Shown here: positions 42,453-51,372 of the stretch, in pieces | How the letters are laid out: each line of letters begins with the position of its first letter | Position numbering within the stretch: the stretch's first letter is position 1 | Source: Pseudomonas frederiksbergensis | GTDB lineage: Bacteria > Pseudomonadota > Gammaproteobacteria > Pseudomonadales > Pseudomonadaceae | Assembly (NCBI RefSeq): GCF_000802155.2 | Contig: NZ_JQGJ02000013.1 | Coordinates: 62,001 to 126,000 of the forward strand | DNA length: 64,000 nucleotides | Direction: 5' to 3' | Notes under the pieces: generated by a model | Seen by the model: only the letters and a program-made list of their open reading frames with translations | Told to the model about the DNA's origin: nothing | The model's database searches: none | Position numbers and translations under genes: made by a program

Positions 42453-43853
42453 CTACATTTGCGTCGCCATCCCCTCCACGTTCATGGCCGCCTGGCGCAA
42501 TGCCTCCGAGCGGGTAGGATGGGGATGACAGATCAGGGCGATGTCCTCTGCCGACGCGCCGAATTCCATCGCTACGCAGTATTCGCCAATCATCTCGCTG
42601 ACGCTCGGGCCCACCAGGTGCACGCCGAGGACTTCGTCGGTGTGCTCATCGGCCAACACTTTGGCGAAGCCCTCTGTTTCATGGTTGATCTTCGCCCGGC
42701 TATTGGCCGTGAACGGGAATTTGCCCACCTTGTAGGTGCGGCCAGCGGCCTTGAGCTGCTCTTCGGTCTGGCCGACGCTGGCCAGTTCCGGCCGGGTGTA
42801 GATGACGTTGGGGATCAGGTTGTAATTGACCTCGCCGGCCTTGCCGACAATTTGTTCGATACAGGCCATGGCCTCATCTTCAGCCTTGTGGGCGAGCATC
42901 GGCCCGGACGTGACATCGCCGATCACCCAGACACCGGGCGCTTCGGTGCGGTGGCGTTTGTTGGCGAGCATGCCGCGCGGATCGGTCGTCAACCCGACGT
43001 TCTCCAGCCCCAGGCCCTTGGTATAAGGTCGGCGGCCGATGGCGACCAGCACGTAGTCGGCTTCTAGGGTCTGTGCGTCGCCACCTGTCGCGGATTCGAC
43101 CTGCAACTGCACGCCACTTGCCGAGGATGTGGCGCCAGTGACCTTGGCACTCAACTTGAACTCGATGCCCTGTTTTGCCAGGGCCCGCTGCAAGGTCTTG
43201 CCGGCATCCGCGTCCACGCCCGGGCAAATGCGGTCGAGGTATTCCACCACGGTCACCTCGGCACCCAGGCGCCGCCAGACTGAGCCCAACTCCAGGCCAA
43301 TGACGCCCGCGCCGATGACCACCAGATGACGGGGCACTTCGCCGAGGGACAGTGCGCCGGTGGAATCGAGGATGCGTTGGTTATCAATTTCGACACCTGG
43401 CAGTGGCGTGGGCTCGGAGCCGGTAGCAATGATGATGTCCTTGGCGTTCAGTTCAACCTGCGTGCCGTCTTCGCGGGTAACGGTCACCTTGCCGGGGCCG
43501 TCGATGTGACCCCAACCTTTGATCCAGTCGACTTTGTTCTTGCGAAACAGAAACTCGATGCCCTTGGTCAGGCCCGCGACGCTTTCGTCCTTCTGCTTCA
43601 TCATCTGCACGAGGTCCAAGGTGGGGGTGACGTTGATGCCCAGATTGGCAAATTCTGCGCCCTTGGCCGCTTCGTACAGCTCGGAAGCGTGAAGCAGGGC
43701 CTTGGACGGCATGCAACCAACGTTCAGGCAGGTGCCGCCGAGTGTGGCGCGGCCCTCGATGCAGGCGGCTTTCAGGCCCAATTGGCCGGCTCGAATCGCC
43801 GCGTTATAGCCGCCGGGACCTGCGCCCAGAATGATCACGTCGTAGTTGCTCAT
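42453..43853 (-). CDS. lpdA: Dihydrolipoyl dehydrogenase
   Basis: 466 residues from the ATG preceded by GGGAGAA (a GTG one codon earlier is possible). It has an FAD-binding motif GAGPGGYNAAIRAGQLG, redox-active disulfide GGTCLNVGCMPSK, NAD-binding GAGVIGLELG and the C-terminal His-Pro (CHPHPTRSEA) that completes the active site. It reoxidises lipoamide in 2-oxoacid dehydrogenase or glycine-cleavage complexes. No E1, E2 or GCV genes adjoin it, so it is a stand-alone copy that probably serves complexes encoded elsewhere. Confidence 0.93.
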   Translation of the reverse strand: MSNYDVIILGAGPGGYNAAIRAGQLGLKAACIEGRATLGGTCLNVGCMPSKALLHASELYEAAKGAEFANLGINVTPTLDLVQMMKQKDESVAGLTKGIEFLFRKNKVDWIKGWGHIDGPGKVTVTREDGTQVELNAKDIIIATGSEPTPLPGVEIDNQRILDSTGALSLGEVPRHLVVIGAGVIGLELGSVWRRLGAEVTVVEYLDRICPGVDADAGKTLQRALAKQGIEFKLSAKVTGATSSASGVQLQVESATGGDAQTLEADYVLVAIGRRPYTKGLGLENVGLTTDPRGMLANKRHRTEAPGVWVIGDVTSGPMLAHKAEDEAMACIEQIVGKAGEVNYNLIPNVIYTRPELASVGQTEEQLKAAGRTYKVGKFPFTANSRAKINHETEGFAKVLADEHTDEVLGVHLVGPSVSEMIGEYCVAMEFGASAEDIALICHPHPTRSEALRQAAMNVEGMATQM

Positions 43854-43978
43854 CACTGTTCTCCCGCCTGGGTGGTTAAAAAATTATGCACGTAATATGG
43901 GCGCTTCCAGAGACGTCGGTCAAGGCCTGCGGGTCAGGCCTTGCATGAAAAATACAAAACGGAAATTTCACAGGGGCC

Positions 43979-43991
43979 GTTATAAGGTAAC
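43979..43991 (+). promoter_or_regulatory. Degenerate Zur-like box before the SPFH-P1B operon
   Basis: GTTATAAGGTAAC keeps both outer halves of the GTTATA-N-TATAAC palindrome found at 56820 and 57347, with two central differences. It lies 66 bp upstream of the first gene of the operon. Zinc control of the orthologous P. aeruginosa operon supports the reading, but the match is imperfect. Confidence 0.45.
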
Positions 43992-44057
43992 GGCCTAGCG
44001 GAGCGGTGGCGGCGTTTATCCACAGTCCTTTCTTTTTTCCACAGGCGCTGGAATGTC

Positions 44058-46019
44058 ATGCAAGTCGATCTTGATATCGAAGGGGCTCGGGTGGCCGAGT
44101 GGCCGCGCTTCCAGTGCGCTGCCTCGCAAACACGCCGTTTGAAGCGGCTCGCGATGACGCTGGGCGGCTTGGCGGGATTGGGACTGGTGCTGGCGTTTTT
44201 CATCGGTTTATTTTCGCCGCGATCCTTGTGGCCCGCCTTGTTGGTCAGCCAAAGCGCAGGTCTGATCGTGCTGCTGGCAGGCGTGCACTCGGCCGGTTGG
44301 GTGACGCAATGGCGAAGCGCGGCGCTGGCGCCAGCGGTGGAAAATCTACCGGTTGAAAGCGAACCTGTTGATAACTCGGGTTGGTATGAGCGGATGCTCG
44401 AGCGCATCAGTGCGCGCTGGGTTGGCCTGCTCAAGCACATCGGGGCGCCTGCGTTATGGCTTTCCGGGTGGGCGCTTCTGGCGCTGCTGAGTCTTGAGCA
44501 AACCTGGAATCTGGAGTTGCCGGCCGCTTCGCTTGGCGTGTCGGGCAGTGTCGGTGCGGTGTTTTCGTTATCGCTGGCGTTCGGCGTGTTGGTGTTTGAA
44601 CGTCAATTGGCCCAGCAGCCGCCCACCGAGTGGCCGGAAGCGTTGGCGTTGGCACAGCTGGCGCGGGTGGCGATCGTCGTATTGGCCTTCGGTGCATTGT
44701 GCCTGCTCTTCGCCGCCGATACGTCTATCTGGCCGATGCGCCTGGCGGTGCTGATCGGGGTGTTGCCAGGGCTGGTCGCGGTGGAGTTCCTGCTGCGCGC
44801 CGTACTTTCATTGTTCAGCCCGCGCCGCGACTCCTTGGAGCCGGCGTTGTTGGGCCGAAGTTTTGTCGCCGATCTGCTGTGCTGGCCACCGCAACCGCTG
44901 CGGGTCTTGCAGCACGAGTTGCACAACCGCTTCGGCATCGACTTGCGTCAGATCTGGGCGTTCAGCTATATGCGCCGGGCTTTCTTCCCGGTGCTGGCGC
45001 TGGTGGCGTTGGTGGGCTGGTCGCTCACCGGTGTGCATGAAGTGGCGTTACAGGAGCGCGGCATCTACGAGCGTTTTGGAGAGCCGGTGAAGGTCTTTGG
45101 CCCAGGCCTGCATGCGGGGCTGCCTTGGCCGTGGGGCAGGGTGCTCAAGGTGGAAAACGGTGTCGTGCATGAACTGGCGACCGGCGTCGGCGAAAACAAG
45201 GCGCCAGCGAAAGCTAAGCTGGCGGAGGGAGCGGCGCCGGCCATCGCCAATCGTTTATGGGACGCCACCCACGTCAACGACAAATCCCAGGTCATCGCCA
45301 GTCGGCATGCCGAACAACAGAGCTTCCAGATCGTCAACATGGATGTGCGCTTCGTTTATCGCATTGGCCTGACGGATGCCGCGGCGCTTGCTGCAACGTA
45401 CAACAGTGCCGATGTGCCGGCACTGATCCGCAGCATGGCCAGCCGCATCCTCGTGCATGAGTTTGCTTCGCGAACGCTGGACGGTTTGCTTGGGGCGGAC
45501 CGGGTCAATCTGGCAAACGAAATCGGTAGCGCGGTGCAGGCTGACTTGCAATCGCTCGACAGCGGCGTAGAGATTCTTGCAACCGTGGTGGAGGCGATCC
45601 ACCCACCAGCCGGCGCGGCGAATGCCTATCACGGTGTGCAAGCGGCGCAGATAGGCGCCCAGGCACTGATTGCCCGGGAGCGCGGTGCCGCAGCGGAACA
45701 GAACAATCAGGCGCAACTGCAAGCCAGTATCGCCCATGACCAGGCCCAAGCCACCGCCAGGGAAATCAATGCTGCCGCCGAAGCCGCAGACCTGCGCTTC
45801 GATGCCGAACGCAAAGCCTACGCGATGGCAGGCCACGCCTTCGTCCTGGAGCAATACCTCAGCCAACTGAGCCAGGGGCTGGGCAAGGCCGATCTATTGA
45901 TCCTCGACCATCGTTTGGGTGCTGGCGGCAACGCGCCGACCCTGGACCTGCGTAATTTCGCGCTGCCGGCGGATCCCGCGTCGTCACGTAAACCTGTCCA
46001 GCCAGGAGCTGCCCATTGA
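44058..46019 (+). CDS. Large SPFH/Band 7 (HflK-like) membrane protein
   Basis: 653 residues. The N-terminal half (about 1-330) carries several membrane helices (LGGLAGLGLVLAFFIGLF, ALWLSGWALLALLSL, VAIVVLAFGALCLLFA), which ordinary HflK lacks. The SPFH domain starts near ALQERGIYERFGEPVKVFGP and is followed by an Ala/Glu-rich coiled coil (DQAQATAREINAAAEAADLR). It probably assembles with the next two SPFH proteins into an inner-membrane ring around or beside the P1B ATPase encoded last in the operon. Gene ends overlap throughout. Arrangement and neighbours match the P. aeruginosa zinc-starvation operon PA2437-PA2434. Confidence 0.78.
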   Translation: MQVDLDIEGARVAEWPRFQCAASQTRRLKRLAMTLGGLAGLGLVLAFFIGLFSPRSLWPALLVSQSAGLIVLLAGVHSAGWVTQWRSAALAPAVENLPVESEPVDNSGWYERMLERISARWVGLLKHIGAPALWLSGWALLALLSLEQTWNLELPAASLGVSGSVGAVFSLSLAFGVLVFERQLAQQPPTEWPEALALAQLARVAIVVLAFGALCLLFAADTSIWPMRLAVLIGVLPGLVAVEFLLRAVLSLFSPRRDSLEPALLGRSFVADLLCWPPQPLRVLQHELHNRFGIDLRQIWAFSYMRRAFFPVLALVALVGWSLTGVHEVALQERGIYERFGEPVKVFGPGLHAGLPWPWGRVLKVENGVVHELATGVGENKAPAKAKLAEGAAPAIANRLWDATHVNDKSQVIASRHAEQQSFQIVNMDVRFVYRIGLTDAAALAATYNSADVPALIRSMASRILVHEFASRTLDGLLGADRVNLANEIGSAVQADLQSLDSGVEILATVVEAIHPPAGAANAYHGVQAAQIGAQALIARERGAAAEQNNQAQLQASIAHDQAQATAREINAAAEAADLRFDAERKAYAMAGHAFVLEQYLSQLSQGLGKADLLILDHRLGAGGNAPTLDLRNFALPADPASSRKPVQPGAAH

Positions 46020-47053
46020 GCCAGTCTTCGTCACACGATCACCACGACCATGGTGGGCACAATCGCGGCCATGCAGGCCATCACCACGGGCATCATCATC
46101 ACCACGGCGATTCGCAGCACGCTGGGCCGTTTCCGTGGAGGCGTCTGGGCTGGGCGACGCTGTTGGTGGCGTTTGCCGTTGCGGCCGCCAGCCTGGTGCA
46201 AGTGCGCTCGGGGGAGGCCACCGTCATAACTCGTTTTGGGAATCCGGCGCGGGTGCTGTTGCAACCGGGCCTGGATTGGCGCTGGCCGGTGCCTTTCGAG
46301 GCGGCGGTCCCGGTCGATTTGCGTTTACGTACCAGCTCCAGCGGTTTGCAGGATGTCGGTACTCGTGATGGGCTGCGGATTATCGTCCAGGCCTATGTGA
46401 CGTGGCAGGTACAGGCTGACCCGGACAGTGTCCAGCGTTTCATGCGGGCAGTGCAGAACCAGCCGGACGAAGCCGCGCGACAGATTCGCACCTTTGTCGG
46501 CTCGGCGTTGGAGACCACGGCTGCCAGCTTCGATTTGGCGAACCTGGTCAATACCGATGCCAGTCAAGTGCGTATTGCCGATTTTGAAACTCAACTGCGC
46601 CGGCAGATCGAGCAACAACTGCTCGCGACCTATGGCGTACGGGTCCTGCAGGTGGGCATCGAGCGCCTGACCTTGCCTTCGGTGACGCTCGCTGCAACCG
46701 TGGACCGCATGCGTGCCGAGCGCGAAACCATTGCCACGGAGCGTACCGCGATGGGTAAACGCGAAGCGGCACAGATTCGCTCGGCGGCCGAACGTGATGC
46801 GCGAATCATGCAGGCAGATGCCGCGGTCAAAGCGGCCGAGATAGAAGCGCAATCCCGGGTCGAGGCGGCGCAAATCTACGGCAAGGCCTATGCGGGTTCG
46901 CCCCAGCTTTACAATTTGCTGCGCTCGCTGGACACCTTGAACACCATCGTCAGCCCGGGTACCAAGATGATTTTGCGCACCGACGCGGCGCCATTTCGCG
47001 TTTTGGTAGACGGTCCTCCGTCCTTGGAACCAAAGGGCGGGTCCCAACCATGA
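46016..47053 (+). CDS. HflC-like SPFH protein with His-rich N-terminus
   Basis: 345 residues starting at TTG, whose last bases overlap the previous stop; AGGAG lies just upstream. Residues 7-34 are extremely His-rich (HDHHDHGG and HHHGHHHHHGD), a likely zinc-binding arm facing the cytoplasm. One membrane helix (about 44-62) precedes the SPFH domain (VITRFGNPARVLLQPGLDWR) and a coiled-coil stalk (AAQIRSAAERDARIMQADAA). HflC itself lacks such a His arm, so this paralogue appears specialised for metal handling. It overlaps the next gene by 4 bp. Confidence 0.82.
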   Translation: MSQSSSHDHHDHGGHNRGHAGHHHGHHHHHGDSQHAGPFPWRRLGWATLLVAFAVAAASLVQVRSGEATVITRFGNPARVLLQPGLDWRWPVPFEAAVPVDLRLRTSSSGLQDVGTRDGLRIIVQAYVTWQVQADPDSVQRFMRAVQNQPDEAARQIRTFVGSALETTAASFDLANLVNTDASQVRIADFETQLRRQIEQQLLATYGVRVLQVGIERLTLPSVTLAATVDRMRAERETIATERTAMGKREAAQIRSAAERDARIMQADAAVKAAEIEAQSRVEAAQIYGKAYAGSPQLYNLLRSLDTLNTIVSPGTKMILRTDAAPFRVLVDGPPSLEPKGGSQP

Positions 47054-48102
47054 GTTTGGTTCCACGTGGAACAAACGAATTATCCGATCCGTGGATTCAG
47101 GCCGGGCGCCTGACGTTCCTTGCGCTGTATGCGGTCACTGCCCTTGCCGCATTGGCCTGGATGTTCGCCAATGTGCGGCAGATCGAGCCGCAGGACCGTG
47201 CGGTGGTTTTGCAATTTGGTGCATTGGACCGTATCCAGAACGCCGGACTTCTATGGGCATGGCCTCGGCCTGTGGAACAAGTGATTTTGGTGCCAGCGGC
47301 GGATCGAGTCCTTGAACGGCGCGTAGAAAATCTGCTGCGCTCGGATGCGGCTCTACAGGCTGATCGGGTGGCCAGTTTCGCTTCGCCCGTGCCTGATGCC
47401 TTGGCGGGTTCTGGTTATTTATTGACCGGTGACGCGGGCGTGGTGCAACTGGACGTGCGCGTGTTCTACAAGGTCATCGAGCCTTACGCGTACGTGCTGC
47501 AGGGCGAACATGTGCTGCCTGCTCTCGATCGGCTGGCGACCCGCAGTGCCGTGGCCCTTGCCGCAGCCCGGGACCTGGATACGATTCTGGTGGCACGCCC
47601 CGAGTTAGTCGGCAGCGACAGCCAGGCCGCGGAGCGTCGGGAGCGCCTGCGTGGCGATCTGGTGCAAGGGATCAATCGGCGTCTCGCTGATCTTGCAGCG
47701 ACGGGGCAGGGGTTAGGGATCGAAGTGGTGCGGGTCGATGTTCAGTCGAGCCTGCCGGGATCTGCCGTGGGGGCCTTTAATGCGGTGTTGACGGCCAGTC
47801 AACAGGCCGACAAAGCCGTCGCCAACGCCCGCACCGAAGCGGAAAAACAGTCTCAGTCAGCCCGCCAGGACGCCGACCATGCGTTGCAGGTGGCCGATGC
47901 CCAAGCTGGCGAGCGGCTCGCCAAGGCGTCGACCGACACCGCTGCGGTGTATGGCTTGGCGAAGACCCAAGGCAGCGATCCGCAAATGCTGCTGCGCCTG
48001 TATCGCGAACGTATGCCGGAGATTCTGCGTCGTGCCGGATCGGTGACTACGCTCGACCCGAAAGACGATTCCCGCCTGATTATCCAGGGAGCCGGACAAT
48101 GA
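47050..48102 (+). CDS. Third SPFH/Band 7 (HflK-like) protein
   Basis: 350 residues with one N-terminal helix (LTFLALYAVTALAALAWMF), an SPFH domain (IEPQDRAVVLQFGALDRIQN, VVQLDVRVFYKV) and a coiled coil (ARTEAEKQSQSARQDADHAL). It ends in a short loop after LLRLYRERMPEIL, a typical SPFH C-terminus. It overlaps both flanking genes by 4 bp, so all four proteins of the operon are co-translated. Together with the two upstream SPFH proteins it probably forms a hetero-oligomeric cage. Confidence 0.8.
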   Translation: MSLVPRGTNELSDPWIQAGRLTFLALYAVTALAALAWMFANVRQIEPQDRAVVLQFGALDRIQNAGLLWAWPRPVEQVILVPAADRVLERRVENLLRSDAALQADRVASFASPVPDALAGSGYLLTGDAGVVQLDVRVFYKVIEPYAYVLQGEHVLPALDRLATRSAVALAAARDLDTILVARPELVGSDSQAAERRERLRGDLVQGINRRLADLAATGQGLGIEVVRVDVQSSLPGSAVGAFNAVLTASQQADKAVANARTEAEKQSQSARQDADHALQVADAQAGERLAKASTDTAAVYGLAKTQGSDPQMLLRLYRERMPEILRRAGSVTTLDPKDDSRLIIQGAGQ

Positions 48103-49994
48103 CCGCTCAAGCCTTTGCCTCGCCCATGTTGTCTTCTGCCGAACAGCGGGCCGCCGCTCGGCAATTGACCTTGGCGATGCTTGCCCTCGGGCTGCTTGCC
48201 TTGGGGCTGGCATGGCGCGCTTGGTCGCCAGAGCAGAACGGTGTCAGCCAATTGCTGTTGGGATTCGCCTCGCTGCTGGTGGCGGTGCCCGTGATGCGTT
48301 CCGCCTGGTACAGCCTGCGATATCCAAGCTTGCACAGCATCACCGACCAGCTCATCGCCTTGGCGATGCTCGGTGCATGGGCCACCGGCGATCTGCTGAC
48401 GGCCGCACTGCTGCCCATCATCATGATCTTCGGTCACGTGTTGGAAGAACGCAGCGTGATCGGCTCCCAGGAAGCGATCCACGCCCTCGGGCAATTGACC
48501 CGCAGCCGAGCCCGGAAGATTGAGGCCGACGGTACGATCATCGAAGTCGACAACGGGACGCTGCGGCCGGGCGACTGGGTGGAGGTCCGCGCCGGAGACC
48601 GAGTGCCTGCCGATGGCCGAATCTTCTTTGGCCAAGCGAGCCTCGACACTGCGCCTATTACCGGAGAATCCGTCCCAGTGGAGGCTGTCGTGGGCATGGA
48701 TGTATTTGGCGGCGCGATCAACCTCGATGGCTTGCTACGCCTGGAGGTGACGCGTATCGGCGATGAGTCGACCCTGGGCAAGGTGATTGCCCTGATGCAA
48801 AACGCCGAGCGTTCCAAACCACCGATTACCCGTTTGCTCGAACGCTATGCCGGTAGTTACCTGGTGCTGGTGTTGCTGCTGGCCGCGGTGACCTGGTTTG
48901 TCACCAACGATGCCCAGGCGATGCTCGCGGTCTTGGTGGCGGCTTGTCCCTGCGCGTTGGTGTTATCAGCACCGGCGACAGCCATTGCCGGGATTGCGGT
49001 GGCAGCGCGCCACGGGATCTTGATTCGCAGCTCGGCTTTTTTGGAGGAGCTGGCGGACCTGACCTCACTAGTCATCGACAAGACCGGGACCCTGACCTAC
49101 GGCACGTTGCAATTGCAATCGATCCAAAGCGCCTTGGCTGACCGCTGCGAGCTGCTGCCTTTGGCCGCCAGCCTTGGGTCGGCCAGCAGTCATCCCGTCA
49201 GTCGCGCGTTGGCGGGGCAGGTGGACCCGCTGCATTATCTGCCGCTTAGCGATGTGCACGAGCGCCAAGGCTTGGGTGTCACCGCCAACACCGGAAGGGG
49301 AGAAGCCGCACTCGGTCGCCCCGAGTTGTTTGCCCGGTTGGGTATCGACACGCCAGCCATTCCCGAGCATGACGGCCCGATCGCCGGCCTGGCGCTGGAT
49401 GGGCAGTTTCTCGCCTGGCTGCTGTTGGCGGACAACATCAAACCGGAAGCACGGGCGGCCATGGCTGAGTTGCGCGAGCTTGGCCTGGGCCGCCAAGTAT
49501 TGTTGACCGGAGATCGCCAGAGCGTGGCCATTGCCGTGGCACAGCAGGTCGGCATTAACGAATTGCAGGCTCAGGCCTTGCCGGAAGACAAGCTCCGGCG
49601 GGTCGAGGCTGAAACAGAGCATGGCTTTCGGCCCATGGTGGTGGGTGATGGCATCAATGATTCCCTCGCGCTCAAAGCCGGCGTGGTGGGTGTCGCAATG
49701 GGGGCCGGCGGGGCAGATATCGCGCTTGCATCGGCGGATATCGTCCTGATCGGCAGTGACCTGCGGCGCCTTGGTACCTGTGTGCGGCTGAGTCGGCAAT
49801 GTCGACGTACACTGCAGGTCAACGTGATCATTGGCCTGGGCTGGACGCTGGCCATCGTAATCTTCGCCGCGTTTGGCTGGCTTGGCGCGGCGGGTGCGAT
49901 GATCGCTGCGTTGCTGCACAACTTGAGCACGCTGCTGGTGTTGGGTAATGCCGGGCGGTTGCTGCGGTTCCAAGAGCCGTTGTTGAAGATCTAG
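48099..49994 (+). CDS. hmtA: P1B-type heavy-metal ATPase, HmtA-like
   Basis: 631 residues without an N-terminal HMA domain. The actuator motif is TGES (188-191), the transmembrane metal site CPC (283-285, AACPCALVLSAP), the phosphorylated aspartate Asp327 (DKTGT) and the hinge GDGINDSLAL. HmtA of P. aeruginosa, encoded in the same type of SPFH operon, is reported to import Zn and Cu, unlike most P1B exporters. Together with the Zur-like box and the nearby Zur cluster, zinc uptake is the best guess, but direction of transport cannot be read from the sequence. Confidence 0.85.
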   Translation: MTAQAFASPMLSSAEQRAAARQLTLAMLALGLLALGLAWRAWSPEQNGVSQLLLGFASLLVAVPVMRSAWYSLRYPSLHSITDQLIALAMLGAWATGDLLTAALLPIIMIFGHVLEERSVIGSQEAIHALGQLTRSRARKIEADGTIIEVDNGTLRPGDWVEVRAGDRVPADGRIFFGQASLDTAPITGESVPVEAVVGMDVFGGAINLDGLLRLEVTRIGDESTLGKVIALMQNAERSKPPITRLLERYAGSYLVLVLLLAAVTWFVTNDAQAMLAVLVAACPCALVLSAPATAIAGIAVAARHGILIRSSAFLEELADLTSLVIDKTGTLTYGTLQLQSIQSALADRCELLPLAASLGSASSHPVSRALAGQVDPLHYLPLSDVHERQGLGVTANTGRGEAALGRPELFARLGIDTPAIPEHDGPIAGLALDGQFLAWLLLADNIKPEARAAMAELRELGLGRQVLLTGDRQSVAIAVAQQVGINELQAQALPEDKLRRVEAETEHGFRPMVVGDGINDSLALKAGVVGVAMGAGGADIALASADIVLIGSDLRRLGTCVRLSRQCRRTLQVNVIIGLGWTLAIVIFAAFGWLGAAGAMIAALLHNLSTLLVLGNAGRLLRFQEPLLKI

Positions 49995-50184
49995 CGGGTC
50001 CGTTGGAGCGAACTGTTCAAGGCGCCCGCAGTCAGTTACGAGAGGGCACTTCACTTCCGGCGGTCACTGCTCAAGACAGTAGAGAAGAAGGCGATAGAAA
50101 AAGGCTATAAATTCGATAGGCTGCTATTTTTCTACCATGGTCTACCCTCAGTTCAGGCTTCTGAAACAAAGGGGGGATATTTTC

Positions 50185-51372
50185 ATGTTCGCTCAACTTC
50201 CGCCGGCCTTGCAGAATCTGCACCTACCGCTTCGGTTGCGGCTCTGGGATGGCCATGAATTCACGCTGGGTGATGATCCCAGCGTCACAATTGTGGTCAA
50301 GGACCCACAAATGGTTGCGCAATTTACCCATCCCAGCCTGGATGCATTGGGAGCGGCGTTTGTCGAGGGAAAACTCGAGCTCGAGGGCTCGATCAGTGAA
50401 GTTATCCGAGTGTGCGACGAGTTGAGCCAAGCCCTGGTGGACGAAGACGACAGCAACCTGCCGGTGCGTAACGTCCATGACAAGGAAACCGACGCCAAGG
50501 CGATCTCCTACCATTACGATCTATCAAACGCCTTTTATCAGCTCTGGCTCGACAGCGACATGGTGTACTCCTGCGCTTATTTCGAGACCGGCAGCGAAAC
50601 CCTTGAGCAAGCCCAACAAGCCAAGTTCCGCCATCTGTGCCGCAAGCTGCGTCTGCAACCCGGTGACTATTTACTGGATGTCGGCTGCGGTTGGGGCGGG
50701 TTGGCACGTTTCGCGGCGCGGGAGTTCGGCGCCAGGGTGTTTGGCATAACCTTGAGCAAGGCCCAACTCGCCCTGGCCCGGGAGCGGGTCAAGGCTGAAG
50801 GCCTGGAAGACCTGGTGGACCTGCAATTGCTCGACTACCGCGATTTGCCACAGGACGGTCGTTTCGACAAGGTCGTCAGCGTCGGTATGTTCGAACACGT
50901 CGGGCACGCCAACTTGGCCCAGTACTGCAAGACGCTGTTCGGCGCCGTTCGCGAAGGGGGCCTGGTGATGAATCACGGAATCACCGCCAAGCACACCGAT
51001 GGCCGTCCGGTAGGGCGTGGTGCGGGTGAGTTCATTGAGAAATATGTATTTCCCAATGGTGAGTTGCCGCATCTCTCGATGATCTCTGCCGAGATCAGCG
51101 AAGCCGGGCTGGAAATCGTCGATGTGGAAAGCCTGCGCATGCATTACGCGCGCACCCTCGATCATTGGAGCGAGCGTCTGGAGGACAACCTCGAAACCGC
51201 CTCCAGGGAGGTGCCGGAGCGGGCGCTGCGGATCTGGCGGCTTTATCTGGCAGGCTGCGCCTATGCCTTCGCCAAGGGCTGGATAAACCTGCACCAGATC
51301 CTCGCGGTCAAGGCCCATGCCGATGGCAGCCATGAATTGCCCTGGACGCGGGACGACATCTACGCGCCCTAA
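50185..51372 (+). CDS. cfa: Cyclopropane-fatty-acyl-phospholipid synthase
   Basis: 395 residues from the ATG with GGGGG upstream; the open frame extends 16 codons further without a site. It contains [14 protein letters not shown] (110-123), VYSCAYFE and the SAM-binding motif DVGCGWGG (165-172). It transfers a methylene group from S-adenosylmethionine to double bonds of membrane lipids, typically in stationary phase or stress. Its stop codon overlaps by 4 bp, tail to tail, with the cardiolipin synthase gene on the other strand. Confidence 0.92.
   Translation: MFAQLPPALQNLHLPLRLRLWDGHEFTLGDDPSVTIVVKDPQMVAQFTHPSLDALGAAFVEGKLELEGSISEVIRVCDELSQALVDEDDSNLPVRNVHDKETDAKAISYHYDLSNAFYQLWLDSDMVYSCAYFETGSETLEQAQQAKFRHLCRKLRLQPGDYLLDVGCGWGGLARFAAREFGARVFGITLSKAQLALARERVKAEGLEDLVDLQLLDYRDLPQDGRFDKVVSVGMFEHVGHANLAQYCKTLFGAVREGGLVMNHGITAKHTDGRPVGRGAGEFIEKYVFPNGELPHLSMISAEISEAGLEIVDVESLRMHYARTLDHWSERLEDNLETASREVPERALRIWRLYLAGCAYAFAKGWINLHQILAVKAHADGSHELPWTRDDIYAP

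Noticed and set aside
44261-49994. Could the SPFH genes be the housekeeping hflK-hflC
   Set aside because: Three SPFH genes instead of two, a His-rich arm, an extra membrane half and linkage to a P1B ATPase; no hflX or hfq neighbours.
49068-50054. 328-codon minus-strand frame over the ATPase gene
   Set aside because: Antisense to the conserved P-type ATPase catalytic region.
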